Origin: Euryarchaeota archaeon UBA538
Lineage (GTDB): Archaea > Thermoplasmatota > Poseidoniia > Poseidoniales > Thalassarchaeaceae
DNA length: 14,010 bases
Direction of reading: 5' to 3'
NCBI GenBank assembly: GCA_002499325.1
Contig: DALC01000066.1
Span: forward strand, 3,827 to 17,836
The position numbers and the translations under genes are program-made. This document shows, piece by piece, positions 6,473 through 13,952 of this stretch. The notes under the pieces were generated by a model. It ran no database searches. It saw nothing but the letters and a program-made list of their open reading frames with translations, and was not told the DNA's origin. Each line of letters starts with the position of its first letter. Position 1 is the first letter of the stretch.

Positions 6473-9012
6473 GATCCGTTCGATGTCCTGACCTCGGCGG
6501 CGAGTAGAACTGGTAGGACAATCAGAGAAAGGATTAATGAGAATGCTACGGCAATAGAACTCACTATTCCAAAGTCGCTAATTACTGGGATTGGGGATAG
6601 CATCAGTACCAAGAATCCGCATATTGTAGTCCCTGCGGACATCAAAAGCGCAGTACCAGTTGTCGCATACATCTCTCTCATGGAATCCCAAACGCCCATG
6701 CCTGAACTCCTATTCTTCTCAAACCTCCTCCAGACATGTATCGAGTAGTCTATCCCTAGGCCAATTGTCAGAGCCGTGATCATTATTGTAAGAACATTCC
6801 AATTAAGTCCAAGCATAGCCATAGAGCCAACAACCCATGCCCCAGCCAATCCAACTGGAAGGATAACCACCAAAGATTGTCCAAGCCTTCTGGTAAGCAG
6901 GAATAGCACAAATATGGATACTAGAAGGCTTATCGCAGTCGACTCAACTTGTGAAACGACCAATCCGGACAGAATTCCGTCTATCATCACGACATCTCCA
7001 GAAGCGTAGGCTCTACAATCAACAAGTCCGTCACTATCCTCAATTAATGATGCCTGATGCCTGAAAACCTCAGAAACCCTTGCTGAGTCTTCACTGGTCT
7101 TAGCCACTACATCTATGCTCATTTTCAGAAATAGAATTCCTGAAGAATCCTCAGTCAGTGCTACATGATCAGATACTCTCTCAGACCATGTCTGGCCCCT
7201 AAGTGGGTCGCCTACGGACTGGTTCGATAACAATGAGGATATTGCTGAGGTCAGATCCCCTTCCATGAATCCATCAGAAATCCCTAGCTCACCATCAAAA
7301 ATTGCCAGATGGAATTCTTCTCCGAATGCCTGATCGCTATCGACAGCATCCCTTAATATTGGATATAGCCCATCATAAGATGGCCGATCAGATGAGGTAC
7401 TCGTCGGATTGACAACTTCGGGGATTCCCGAAATGCGTGTATCCAAGAAGTCCATTGCCCTAAGTAGATCCGATTCCCCAGTTATTGAATCATCCCCGAC
7501 GGGGGGCTCAATGAAAATATCCACAGTTTTCCAAGCTGCGGCATCATACGAATCGTAGATATCTTGTCTCACCTGCATTACTTCCATCTCATCCTCAGAA
7601 AGGAAATCCGTTAATTCGAAACTAGTATCTAGTTCCATCACGGCAATCGATACAGAGCCAGTGGTTACAGCCGCTACAGCCAGCATGACCCATACTGCAT
7701 TCTTTCTCTGGAACTCTGTGGTATACATGGCCAACCTGTCAAATTGTAGGCCAGCAGATGTCCCATTCCCTATCCCCCTCTCTGCTACAACATGCACGGC
7801 ACCCACGGTTACTGTACTAGCTAAGAAGGCAGAAATGACCCCGAGTGCCAAAGTTGCGCCAAAAGTTCTCAACGGAGGCAGGGGGGAGAAAGAATTCGAT
7901 AGGAAAGCAAAGACCGTGGTAACTACTGCTAGCATCAAAGCTACCCGTATAGAGTCGAAGGACTGAACCCAAGCAGCAGCTGCAGAAGCTGACGATCTTC
8001 TGGCTTTCTCGTATCCTCTCTGAAGGTGTATCGAGTAATCTATGCCCAATCCTAGAACTACTGGCGCCACCGCGACTTCCAAAATCGAGAATTTCATACC
8101 CAAGAGAGTGATAGTCCCATATGTCCAAATCAGAGCCGCTGATAGACTCAAAAGAGGCGCGGCAACCATGATAACAGAACGGAAGGCCAATGCTAGAACA
8201 GCTACGACAACTGCTATCGATATCACGAATAACCAAATCATTTCATCAAGCGTCTTATCGTTGATATCGCTACTGATTAGATCATCCGAAATTACCCCAT
8301 ATGATAGGTCAGAAACCCCATCAGAATTCAGATGAGTTCTAATCTGCTGGGCTAGTTCCTCCCTTCCGTCCCTATCCAACGTTCCATTTAATTCGATTAC
8401 CCAAAGTGTACTTGAAGCAGTGGGAGTTGGGTCTCCCTCACCATCCTCAAGCCACTCGCAAACTTGATCAAACTCAAAATCAGTATGGAGCATAGCTGAT
8501 GCCGCAAAAGAAGCAGTCGCCAAAGCCCTCTCGTCCCCTGATGCCTCAATACAATCTTCTCCTTCATTCAAAACGACTTCCAATAGGTCAGCCCAATCGG
8601 CAAATCCGGAGATTCTCGAATCATCGTCAGTCCTTTCATCAATAGTGCGTTGAATAGCATCAGCCACATTGATGTGGGAGGAAATACTACCTTCTGGTAC
8701 CATCGAGTTAATGGCTTCCATATCTTCCAATAATCCTGATAATTGCTGAATTCTCAGAACACTACCACTATCCTCAGATTTCACGTGGACATATACCCTA
8801 TGGCCAGAGGGCGGAATCACCTCATCAATCCTATCTGCGGCCTGCTCAGATTCACTATCGGGGGAGAACGATTCCAGGTCTGTTGTAAAAGCCGGGAGCG
8901 GTATTATCACACTAGCCATGAAAACGGTAAGCAGAATACTCACCATCAGTGAAGGCAGAGCTAATCTCTCGAAAGCCGATACCAGTCTATCTCTGGCCTC
9001 TCGGTCCCCCAT
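6469..9012 (-). CDS. MMPL/RND-superfamily exporter, 12 transmembrane helices
   Basis: A membrane protein with the duplicated RND architecture, using numbering from ATG 9012. Helix 1 is at about 21-41, a 215-residue outer loop follows to 258, then helices 2-6 (258-410), helix 7 (439-460), a second outer loop (461-687), and helices 8-12 (688-840). The helix-4 hallmark GLGIDYSIH with its proton-relay Asp occurs in both halves (around Asp325 and Asp755), each followed by an arginine-rich loop. The outer loops are strongly acidic. This domain set fits the archaeal/bacterial MMPL-type hydrophobe transporters (lipid, sterol or isoprenoid export) rather than the AcrB tripartite pumps, and no partner gene is adjacent. 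The substrate is unknown. The frame extends six codons to TTG 9030, but ATG 9012 has a TATA-like AGTTAAAC about 28 bases upstream, as for a leaderless archaeal start. It stands alone as a transcription unit. Confidence 0.9.
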   Translation of the reverse strand: MGDREARDRLVSAFERLALPSLMVSILLTVFMASVIIPLPAFTTDLESFSPDSESEQAADRIDEVIPPSGHRVYVHVKSEDSGSVLRIQQLSGLLEDMEAINSMVPEGSISSHINVADAIQRTIDERTDDDSRISGFADWADLLEVVLNEGEDCIEASGDERALATASFAASAMLHTDFEFDQVCEWLEDGEGDPTPTASSTLWVIELNGTLDRDGREELAQQIRTHLNSDGVSDLSYGVISDDLISSDINDKTLDEMIWLFVISIAVVVAVLALAFRSVIMVAAPLLSLSAALIWTYGTITLLGMKFSILEVAVAPVVLGLGIDYSIHLQRGYEKARRSSASAAAAWVQSFDSIRVALMLAVVTTVFAFLSNSFSPLPPLRTFGATLALGVISAFLASTVTVGAVHVVAERGIGNGTSAGLQFDRLAMYTTEFQRKNAVWVMLAVAAVTTGSVSIAVMELDTSFELTDFLSEDEMEVMQVRQDIYDSYDAAAWKTVDIFIEPPVGDDSITGESDLLRAMDFLDTRISGIPEVVNPTSTSSDRPSYDGLYPILRDAVDSDQAFGEEFHLAIFDGELGISDGFMEGDLTSAISSLLSNQSVGDPLRGQTWSERVSDHVALTEDSSGILFLKMSIDVVAKTSEDSARVSEVFRHQASLIEDSDGLVDCRAYASGDVVMIDGILSGLVVSQVESTAISLLVSIFVLFLLTRRLGQSLVVILPVGLAGAWVVGSMAMLGLNWNVLTIMITALTIGLGIDYSIHVWRRFEKNRSSGMGVWDSMREMYATTGTALLMSAGTTICGFLVLMLSPIPVISDFGIVSSIAVAFSLILSLIVLPVLLAAEVRTSNGS

Positions 9013-9036
9013 GAGTCTCGGCCAAACCAACTCACT

Positions 9037-9044
9037 GTTTAACT
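9037..9044 (-). promoter_or_regulatory. Probable TATA box for the exporter gene
   Basis: On the minus strand this reads AGTTAAAC, centred about 28 bases upstream of ATG 9012. That is the right distance for transcription to begin at or next to the start codon. It partly overlaps the first copy of a nine-base direct repeat (TAACTTAGG on the plus strand). Confidence 0.4.
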
Positions 9045-9083
9045 TAGGCTTTCAGCAGGCCCCGAAGGGGCTACTAACTTAGG
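9040..9083. repeat. Direct repeat TAACTTAGG, two copies 35 bases apart
   Basis: The nine bases TAACTTAGG occur exactly at 9040-9048 and 9075-9083, both in the spacer between the divergent exporter and rpoL genes. The copies flank a GC-rich hairpin. Paired copies in a divergent promoter region could be a regulator's binding sites, but no known motif is recognised. Confidence 0.5.
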
Positions 9084-9089
9084 AAAGCC
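9047..9089. other. Nested inverted repeats in the exporter/rpoL spacer
   Basis: An outer seven-pair stem (GGCTTTC 9047-9053 with GAAAGCC 9083-9089) encloses a compact hairpin (GCCCC 9059-9063, loop GAA, GGGGC 9067-9071, extended by one G-T pair). A third weak hairpin (CCCT 9088-9091 with AGGG 9096-9099) would compete with the outer stem. It could be an RNA leader element for rpoL, an operator, or chance. No known RNA family was recognised. Confidence 0.4.
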
Positions 9090-9116
9090 CTCAAAAGGGA
9101 GTGGCCGGTCGGGCAG

Positions 9117-9380
9117 ATGTCCATGTCGATAAAAGTACTAATGAACAAGGGTCGCGAACTTAGACTTAGGATTTCAGGAGAGACGCATACAACCCTTCAG
9201 CTTTTCAGATCAAGGTTGAACGAGAGCCCAAACGTGGAGTATGCAAACTTTTTCCAGAAGCATCCAGATTTGGATGAACCAGAACTCTACGTTAGAGCCG
9301 TCAAGGGAAAGAAGGCCGAGAAGGTGTTTAGAGATCTATGCACCGGAATCTCAAAGGAGTTCTCAGGGCTGAAACTCTGA
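9117..9380 (+). CDS. rpoL: DNA-directed RNA polymerase subunit L (Rpo11)
   Basis: The archaeal counterpart of eukaryotic Rpb11 and of part of the bacterial alpha subunit. It pairs with Rpo3 (subunit D) to start assembly of RNA polymerase. The 87 residues keep the family core: a short first strand, LRLRISGETHTTLQLFRSRL (compare the family's GEDHTLxNLLRxxL), the NVEYANFFQKHPDLDEPELYV segment corresponding to V-x-Y-A-x-Y-x-x-x-H-P-L, and a final amphipathic helix. Length matches the usual 85-95. ATG 9117 was taken as start; ATG 9123, two codons later, is equally good, and no ribosome site separates them. It is the first gene of a plus-strand pair with truD, whose ATG follows two bases after this stop, so the two are probably co-transcribed. 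Confidence 0.93.
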   Translation: MSMSIKVLMNKGRELRLRISGETHTTLQLFRSRLNESPNVEYANFFQKHPDLDEPELYVRAVKGKKAEKVFRDLCTGISKEFSGLKL

Positions 9381-9382
9381 AG

Positions 9383-10795
9383 ATGGGTGAGAACGTGCCA
9401 ACGGATGGCATAGAGGAATCTCTAGGGCTCGTTGGCTGGGCATTTCCAGATGAGGGTGTAGGCGGTCTACTGAAGGTCAGAGTTGAGGATTTCAGAGTTG
9501 AGGAAGTTTCCCGGGTTCCTGCCTTGGACCCAAAAGGGAGATTTACTGTAGCAAGGGTCACGTTAACGAATTGGGAAACCAATAGGTTCCTGAACCGACT
9601 ATCTAAACAGTGCGGAATCAGTAGGAACAGAATTTTTGCCTCAGGACTGAAAGATAAGAGGGCCGTTACCACGCAAATTCTCGTAATTGATGCGAATATC
9701 AAGAAAGTAGAGGCGGTTGAAATCCCCGATTGTGATTTAGAGATTCTTGGAAGGACTCATCAAAAAGTTGGGATGAGTGATCACGATGGAAATAGGTTCA
9801 CAATAACAGTCAGAGGATGCTGTTTTCCCGACGGTAAGCCGATGGACGGAAAAGAGGCACTACTCAGAGTAAATAGGATTCGTGAGGGGCTTTCAGAAAG
9901 TCTGGGAGCCGATGTATTCCCCAACTGGATTGGCCCTCAAAGATTCGGCGCCAACAGGCCAGTTACCCCATTAGTGGGCATGGCAGTCATTCAAGATGAC
10001 TACGAATCAGCCGTAGACTTGTATCTGGGAATGCAAGGGGGGAGGGCCAGTGAGGAAACATATAATTTCAGGAAAATGTGGAGGGAAACCAAAGACCCAT
10101 CTTCATGTCTGGAAATAATTCCCGACCATCTCGGCTATGAGAGAGAAATGCTTAGCCACCTCGAGAGTAACCCAGATGACTGGCTAGGGTCATTCAAGAC
10201 TCTTCCCAACTCTCTTCAACTGCTGATGATACACTCTTTGCAATCCCTGGCATTTAATCATACACTTTCGTATAGGATTTCCTCTGGGATGAGCATAATT
10301 GACCCCGAGATAGGCGACATAGTCGCTCCAATCAAGTCCAATGGGAGAATAGACGTGTCTAAGATGGCATTAGTCAGTAAAACCAATCTAAGTAGATGTA
10401 TCAGAAATTGTAGACTTGGAAGACTTTCAATAACTGGTCCACTCCCTGGTAGCGAATCTACTCTAGCTCTAGGAAGGCCCGGGGAGGCCGAGTCAAAAGC
10501 GATTTCTGACACGGAACTAGATTCATTGAATTGGATGGTCAAGAGAATACCCCGGCTCTCCACGAGCGGAACTAGGAGGCCATTAGCAGTCCCATTTACT
10601 GATTTTTCAGTGGAAGAAGCGACAGATATGCCCGATTCATCTGAGAAGTCTAAGAGATGGGAAGAGGGCTCTAATGATGGAGATAGGTGGAGTCCCGAAG
10701 GAGCTTCACTAAGGCTCTCTTTCACGCTTCCGCCCGGGACCTATGCTACGGTTCTGATGAGAGAATTCATGAGGTCGCCACTGGATCACTTCTGA
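9383..10795 (+). CDS. truD: tRNA pseudouridine(13) synthase TruD
   Basis: Isomerises uridine to pseudouridine at position 13 of tRNA (and, for eukaryotic relatives, other RNAs). The 470-residue product carries the TruD motifs: VEDFRVEEV near residue 34; SGLKDKRAVTTQ with catalytic Asp91; PNWIGPQRFG at 180-189; the inserted TRUD domain through the middle of the protein; and the C-terminal LPPGTYATVLMREFM. Length is close to that of archaeal relatives. The frame opens at ATG 9338 inside rpoL, but ATG 9383 gives the usual archaeal N-terminus and sits two bases after the rpoL stop. The segment of about 418-445 is rich in Asp, Glu and Ser and looks like an inserted polar loop. The TGA stop abuts the convergent aEF-1beta stop with no spacer. 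The neighbours on both sides serve transcription or translation. Confidence 0.95.
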   Translation: MGENVPTDGIEESLGLVGWAFPDEGVGGLLKVRVEDFRVEEVSRVPALDPKGRFTVARVTLTNWETNRFLNRLSKQCGISRNRIFASGLKDKRAVTTQILVIDANIKKVEAVEIPDCDLEILGRTHQKVGMSDHDGNRFTITVRGCCFPDGKPMDGKEALLRVNRIREGLSESLGADVFPNWIGPQRFGANRPVTPLVGMAVIQDDYESAVDLYLGMQGGRASEETYNFRKMWRETKDPSSCLEIIPDHLGYEREMLSHLESNPDDWLGSFKTLPNSLQLLMIHSLQSLAFNHTLSYRISSGMSIIDPEIGDIVAPIKSNGRIDVSKMALVSKTNLSRCIRNCRLGRLSITGPLPGSESTLALGRPGEAESKAISDTELDSLNWMVKRIPRLSTSGTRRPLAVPFTDFSVEEATDMPDSSEKSKRWEEGSNDGDRWSPEGASLRLSFTLPPGTYATVLMREFMRSPLDHF

Positions 10796-11062
10796 TCAGA
10801 GTCTTCCCATTTCCAAGGTCTCAATCTGGCCAACCAGGGGATCGGTCCCCCTTACTCGAGCTTCGAACTCGTCCACAGTTCCCTCGCCGTCTTCGAGGAC
10901 TGCTTGAACTTCGATGAACATCATCCCAAAAGCCAGGGGCTTAATTTCGTATGTCTGAACCTCTTGTAGCTCCCCGATCTTTGAAGCTATTCCGTCGTAA
11001 TCTGGCCTACCTTCTTCTGGTTGATCCATAGTAACCTTGTACTTTACCACTACATGCCCCAA
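10796..11062 (-). CDS. Translation elongation factor aEF-1 beta
   Basis: The guanine-nucleotide exchange factor that recharges aEF-1alpha with GTP during elongation. The EF1-GNE fold is recognisable: VVVKYKVTM first strand, then YEIKPLAFGMMFIEVQAV (family IEPIAFGLKxLxVxVVV), EDGEGTVDEFEARV, and the final GQIETLEMGRL. The frame stays open back to an ATG at 11131, but that extension lies over the upstream zinc-ribbon gene in another frame. I chose TTG 11062 because GGAGG ends seven bases before it and the resulting 88 residues begin MGHVVVKYKV, like family members of 88-90 residues. The ribosome site overlaps the zinc-ribbon's TAG stop (TAGGAGG), indicating coupled translation. The gene pair is a standard archaeal arrangement. 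Confidence 0.92.
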   Translation of the reverse strand: MGHVVVKYKVTMDQPEEGRPDYDGIASKIGELQEVQTYEIKPLAFGMMFIEVQAVLEDGEGTVDEFEARVRGTDPLVGQIETLEMGRL

Positions 11063-11073
11063 ATCACTGCCTC

Positions 11074-11241
11074 CTATGGTCCCTGAAAGCCGCACTCCGG
11101 ACAAATGTAGGCAACTCCCTGTAGCCTGCATCTCCTGCTTCTACCGATCGCATACCCACATGTGGGGCATGGAAATGACGTGCTCTTAGAATCAACCAAG
11201 GGCAATCCAGATGCTGTACAAGTGTTTGTCCGTGCTGGCAT
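11074..11241 (-). CDS. Small zinc-ribbon protein (C(P)xCG type), upstream partner of aEF-1beta
   Basis: A 55-residue protein that is easy to miss because of its size. It belongs to the archaeal zinc-ribbon family that precedes aEF-1beta in many genomes and is annotated as RNA-binding, translation-associated. Visible motifs are C8-T-A-S-G, STSFPCPTCG with Cys25/Cys28, IGRSRRC with Cys38, and YICPECGFQGP with Cys47/Cys50 at the end. Family members normally have four paired-cysteine knuckles; here the first and third each keep only one cysteine, with Ser at 11 and 35. Knuckles two and four are intact, so one zinc site should still form. The ATG at 11241 has GAGGAG six bases upstream. The stop lies 11 bases before the aEF-1beta start. 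Confidence 0.9.
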   Translation of the reverse strand: MPARTNTCTASGLPLVDSKSTSFPCPTCGYAIGRSRRCRLQGVAYICPECGFQGP

Positions 11242-11358
11242 TCTAGCTCCTCAACGAGGCGCCGAGCCACCTCTCCCTTTTAGCGTTGACCGAAACTATT
11301 GTTCAGTTTATGGAATGATTGAAATGCGGTTACTTCCCACTAACTACAGAGTGGTACG
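11242..11358. promoter_or_regulatory. Divergent promoter region between the zinc-ribbon/aEF-1beta pair and the cupin
   Basis: The 117 bases hold the zinc-ribbon ribosome site (GAGGAG on the minus strand, at about 11248-11253) and an A/T-rich patch, GTTTATGG on the plus strand (about 11307-11314), that could serve as a TATA-like element in either direction. No open frame with family resemblance lies here. Confidence 0.35.
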
Positions 11359-11811
11359 GTGACTGAAGAGGAGCTATCTTTGACTGGGCAGCAGAACGAC
11401 CTAAGTTCATTCGTCTCTGACGAGGGCGGAATATGGAGTTTGAGGCAAGTAGAGAAGGTTAGAGGTTGGAACAATATTGAGTATGGTGCGGGGCTTTCCG
11501 GTAAGAACACGCCTTCCACCGGACTTTCCATGAACAGGGCATACATCCCTCCCGGTGGAATTGCCAAGGCACACATACATGTTGATTTTGATGTGATGAT
11601 TTACCTCCTAAAGGGAAGCGTTAGGCACGAATACGGGCCCGGATGCAGGAAATCAGTGGTCCACAGCGAAGGGGACATGTTTTACATTGAGCCGGGGCTT
11701 CCACACGAGGTGTTTAATGTCTCAGAAACCGAATGGGTACATGCGATTGTCTCAAGATCGGATGCTTCAGAGTGGCAGAACATCCTTCCCTACGATAGAA
11801 ACTCAGATTGA
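11359..11811 (+). CDS. Cupin-domain protein
   Basis: A single-domain cupin of 150 residues. Motif 1 reads GGIAKAHIHVDFDVMIYLLKG, giving metal-ligand candidates His72 and His74, with Asp78 where cupins usually have Glu. Motif 2 reads GDMFYIEPGLPHEVFN with Pro112, His116 and Asn120. It therefore probably binds a divalent metal in a small beta-barrel. Cupins range from isomerases and dioxygenases to sugar- or auxin-binding proteins, so no reaction is assigned. There is no signal peptide, so it is likely cytosolic. The start is GTG 11359, the only candidate ahead of the conserved part; no strong ribosome site is seen. Its last nine bases overlap the 3' end of the convergent lipoprotein gene. It is divergent from the zinc-ribbon gene with a spacer of 117 bases. 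Confidence 0.85.
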   Translation: MTEEELSLTGQQNDLSSFVSDEGGIWSLRQVEKVRGWNNIEYGAGLSGKNTPSTGLSMNRAYIPPGGIAKAHIHVDFDVMIYLLKGSVRHEYGPGCRKSVVHSEGDMFYIEPGLPHEVFNVSETEWVHAIVSRSDASEWQNILPYDRNSD

Positions 11812-13908
11812 TATCACTGGACCCGGATTATACCAATGATACATCAATTCCATTCCATAACCATAATCCCCGACAAAAAATACCTTACCCACAACTCCAG
11901 CTATTCCAGATGACTCCACTGTTGGAGAGTGTATACGATGTATCCCATTGTCCGAGTGGCTGTAAATTGAGTCATTCACGATGAAGTAAAAAACTGTATT
12001 ATTTGCCTCCGCGTAAATTAATTCGCTTCTCTCTGAACTCATATTTATTGACCCTCGGTTGGAGACTGTGCCTGTATGGATATCTAACTTGTTCAGAACG
12101 ATACGTGTACCATCAATCGTTGTGAAGTAAAGCGATCCTCCTTGACTTGAAAGATCCCTTATCGAAGTGTTAGATTGGTAAATCACGGTGGAATTAATGT
12201 GCGTCCCGTCAGATTCCCAAAGCTTTGTTGAGTAGTCATAGGTCGTGGTAAAATATATTTTATCTCCCAATGAAACCTTCTTGGTAGGTCCGCTACTGCT
12301 TGCGTTAAACCCGATATTTGTAACCAATCCAGTTCCAATGCTAGTGCCATCGCTCCTCCATAATTCCCTGCCCGCGATGCCGTTATCCGCAGTGAAATAC
12401 ATTTTACCTTGCATCGGTTCGAAGTACTCGGGATTGCTACTGACAGCACCTGTTGCAATGTCCCTAACGAGTGTAACAGGAGATGATGCGGATGCCATAT
12501 CCGTCATGAAGAGCTCCCTTCCCACGTCACCCAGAACTACTCCCTGATTTGCATCCGCACTGAAGAAAACCATAGTTCCTACATTGGTAAAGTCCCTAGG
12601 TTTACTCCCATAAAAATCCACAATTACTGAACTACCGTCGGGCGTAGTTAGTGACGTGTTTCCGTATCTCAAGTCGGATAGCATAACCGTTCCAGAAGCC
12701 GTGCCGTCAGAAGTGAATGGCTCTTCGCCCAAGACTCCCACAGAGGTTGGGTCACACTCAAAACCCGAGAAATACGCCCTATCAAAGCCCCAAACCGATG
12801 AAGGGACCACCATTATAGAGTTCACACCAGAATAATCAACTCCAAACTGAGGAATAAAGACAGGGTCACAACGGAATAGATCTGTTACCATTTTTGTACC
12901 AGACGAGGTTCCATCCGTGACGTGAAGCTCTCCAACCGGATTGGATGTATTCCATGCAGAGAAGAACACTTTATTGTCGCCTGCGACTATCTCGCCGAAG
13001 CTCGTTCCCTGATTTGTTATTACCACTTGTCCACCAGAAATAGTGGTCTCTGGGGGCGTAATGTCCTTGACCATATAAGTGCCACCAAGGGTACCATCCG
13101 ATCTCCAAAGCTCCTCTCCGTGTGTTCCATCATCCGCTGTGAAGTATAAATTTCCACCCATGGACGCAAAATTCCGTGGACTGGTAGGCGATGTTGTGCC
13201 TGGAAGGATATCCTTCACCATTCCAATATTGGAAGGGCATTCTCCGAAGGTAGTCAGTATCTCCTCTCCGGTCAGTAAACCGTCTCCTCTTGTCGCCCCT
13301 TGCCCCCCAGTATCCGATCCAATTCTGAGTTTATATCCAGGATCTGTAGCGGGACAATCCATGACAGCGTTGTGGATAACACCCGAAATCATATTGATTT
13401 TCTCTTCAATTTCATGCAGAGAAAGAGTCAATGAAGACACTTCATCCTCTAGTGTCTCCTTCTGGGTAATGGCCAAATCCCTCTCTATCTCAAGTGATAA
13501 GACATAGCCACTTAGATTAGCAATCTGTTGTTCAAGAATATTGATAGTCTCCCCGCTTGTATTTTCGGTCAAACTCAACTGATTTTGGAGAATCATGATT
13601 CGACTCTCAATCTCGTCAATCTCAGATTCCTTAACATCAATGACAGCTGTCAGACTCTCGATGGTTGTGTTTTTCTCCCTCATCAGCTCATCAATTTCCA
13701 AAAATCTTCTCTCCGAGGAATAAATAGTCTCGTTCAGTATGTTGTAAGCGACCTCGAGTTCATTAAACTCTGAAGTTAAATTATCCACCTGCCTTGTCAA
13801 GCGCTCTATTTCTTCTTCCTTTTCTTCAGATGAACTGTCTTCCGCTATACAACCCGATAAAAGTGACAGGGCGAACAATAGCGCCATAGAAAATGCCGCT
13901 CCTCTCAT
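11803..13908 (-). CDS. Surface lipoprotein with coiled coil, DUF7151-like module and ELWRSDGT repeats
   Basis: A 701-residue exported protein. Residues 1-20 are a lipoprotein signal ending in the lipobox LLSGC, with Cys20 the likely lipid-anchored N-terminus. Residues of about 25-178 are a long heptad-rich coiled coil (Glu, Leu, Ile, Ser) that could act as a stalk. Residues 183-226 (DCPATDPGYKLRIG, then GDGLLTGEEI and GECPSN) resemble the DUF7151 module, with a Cys185-Cys224 pair. Residues of about 229-690 hold repeats of the type YFTADDGTHGEELWRSDGT-GT-MVKDI. Clear copies are at 266, 327, 396, 515 and 562, with degenerate ones at 465 and 687, spaced 47-69 residues apart; this suggests a beta-propeller. 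Many N-x-S/T sites suggest glycosylation. Function is unknown; binding at the cell surface is inferred. ATG 13908 starts exactly at the signal peptide. Confidence 0.88.
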   Translation of the reverse strand: MRGAAFSMALLFALSLLSGCIAEDSSSEEKEEEIERLTRQVDNLTSEFNELEVAYNILNETIYSSERRFLEIDELMREKNTTIESLTAVIDVKESEIDEIESRIMILQNQLSLTENTSGETINILEQQIANLSGYVLSLEIERDLAITQKETLEDEVSSLTLSLHEIEEKINMISGVIHNAVMDCPATDPGYKLRIGSDTGGQGATRGDGLLTGEEILTTFGECPSNIGMVKDILPGTTSPTSPRNFASMGGNLYFTADDGTHGEELWRSDGTLGGTYMVKDITPPETTISGGQVVITNQGTSFGEIVAGDNKVFFSAWNTSNPVGELHVTDGTSSGTKMVTDLFRCDPVFIPQFGVDYSGVNSIMVVPSSVWGFDRAYFSGFECDPTSVGVLGEEPFTSDGTASGTVMLSDLRYGNTSLTTPDGSSVIVDFYGSKPRDFTNVGTMVFFSADANQGVVLGDVGRELFMTDMASASSPVTLVRDIATGAVSSNPEYFEPMQGKMYFTADNGIAGRELWRSDGTSIGTGLVTNIGFNASSSGPTKKVSLGDKIYFTTTYDYSTKLWESDGTHINSTVIYQSNTSIRDLSSQGGSLYFTTIDGTRIVLNKLDIHTGTVSNRGSINMSSERSELIYAEANNTVFYFIVNDSIYSHSDNGIHRIHSPTVESSGIAGVVGKVFFVGDYGYGMELMYHWYNPGPVISI

Positions 13909-13952
13909 GATGTTGCGAGCAAGTCTCCAATTAGATGCTTTCTCCTTGTGTG

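Noticed and set aside
7817..8236. A minus-strand 139-codon frame with many Ser, Cys and Gly
   Set aside because: It lies in a second frame of the exporter, over its conserved GLGIDYSIH region, and shows no independent motif.
9338..9382. N-terminal extension of TruD inside rpoL
   Set aside because: The 15 added residues overlap the rpoL end and are absent from the usual TruD start; ATG 9383 gives the expected N-terminus.
11064..11270. A minus-strand 68-codon open frame over the zinc-ribbon region
   Set aside because: The zinc-ribbon protein in a different minus-strand frame has clear family motifs and a ribosome site; this frame has neither.
11162..11362. A plus-strand 66-codon open frame
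   Set aside because: It is antisense to the zinc-ribbon gene and its promoter and resembles no protein.
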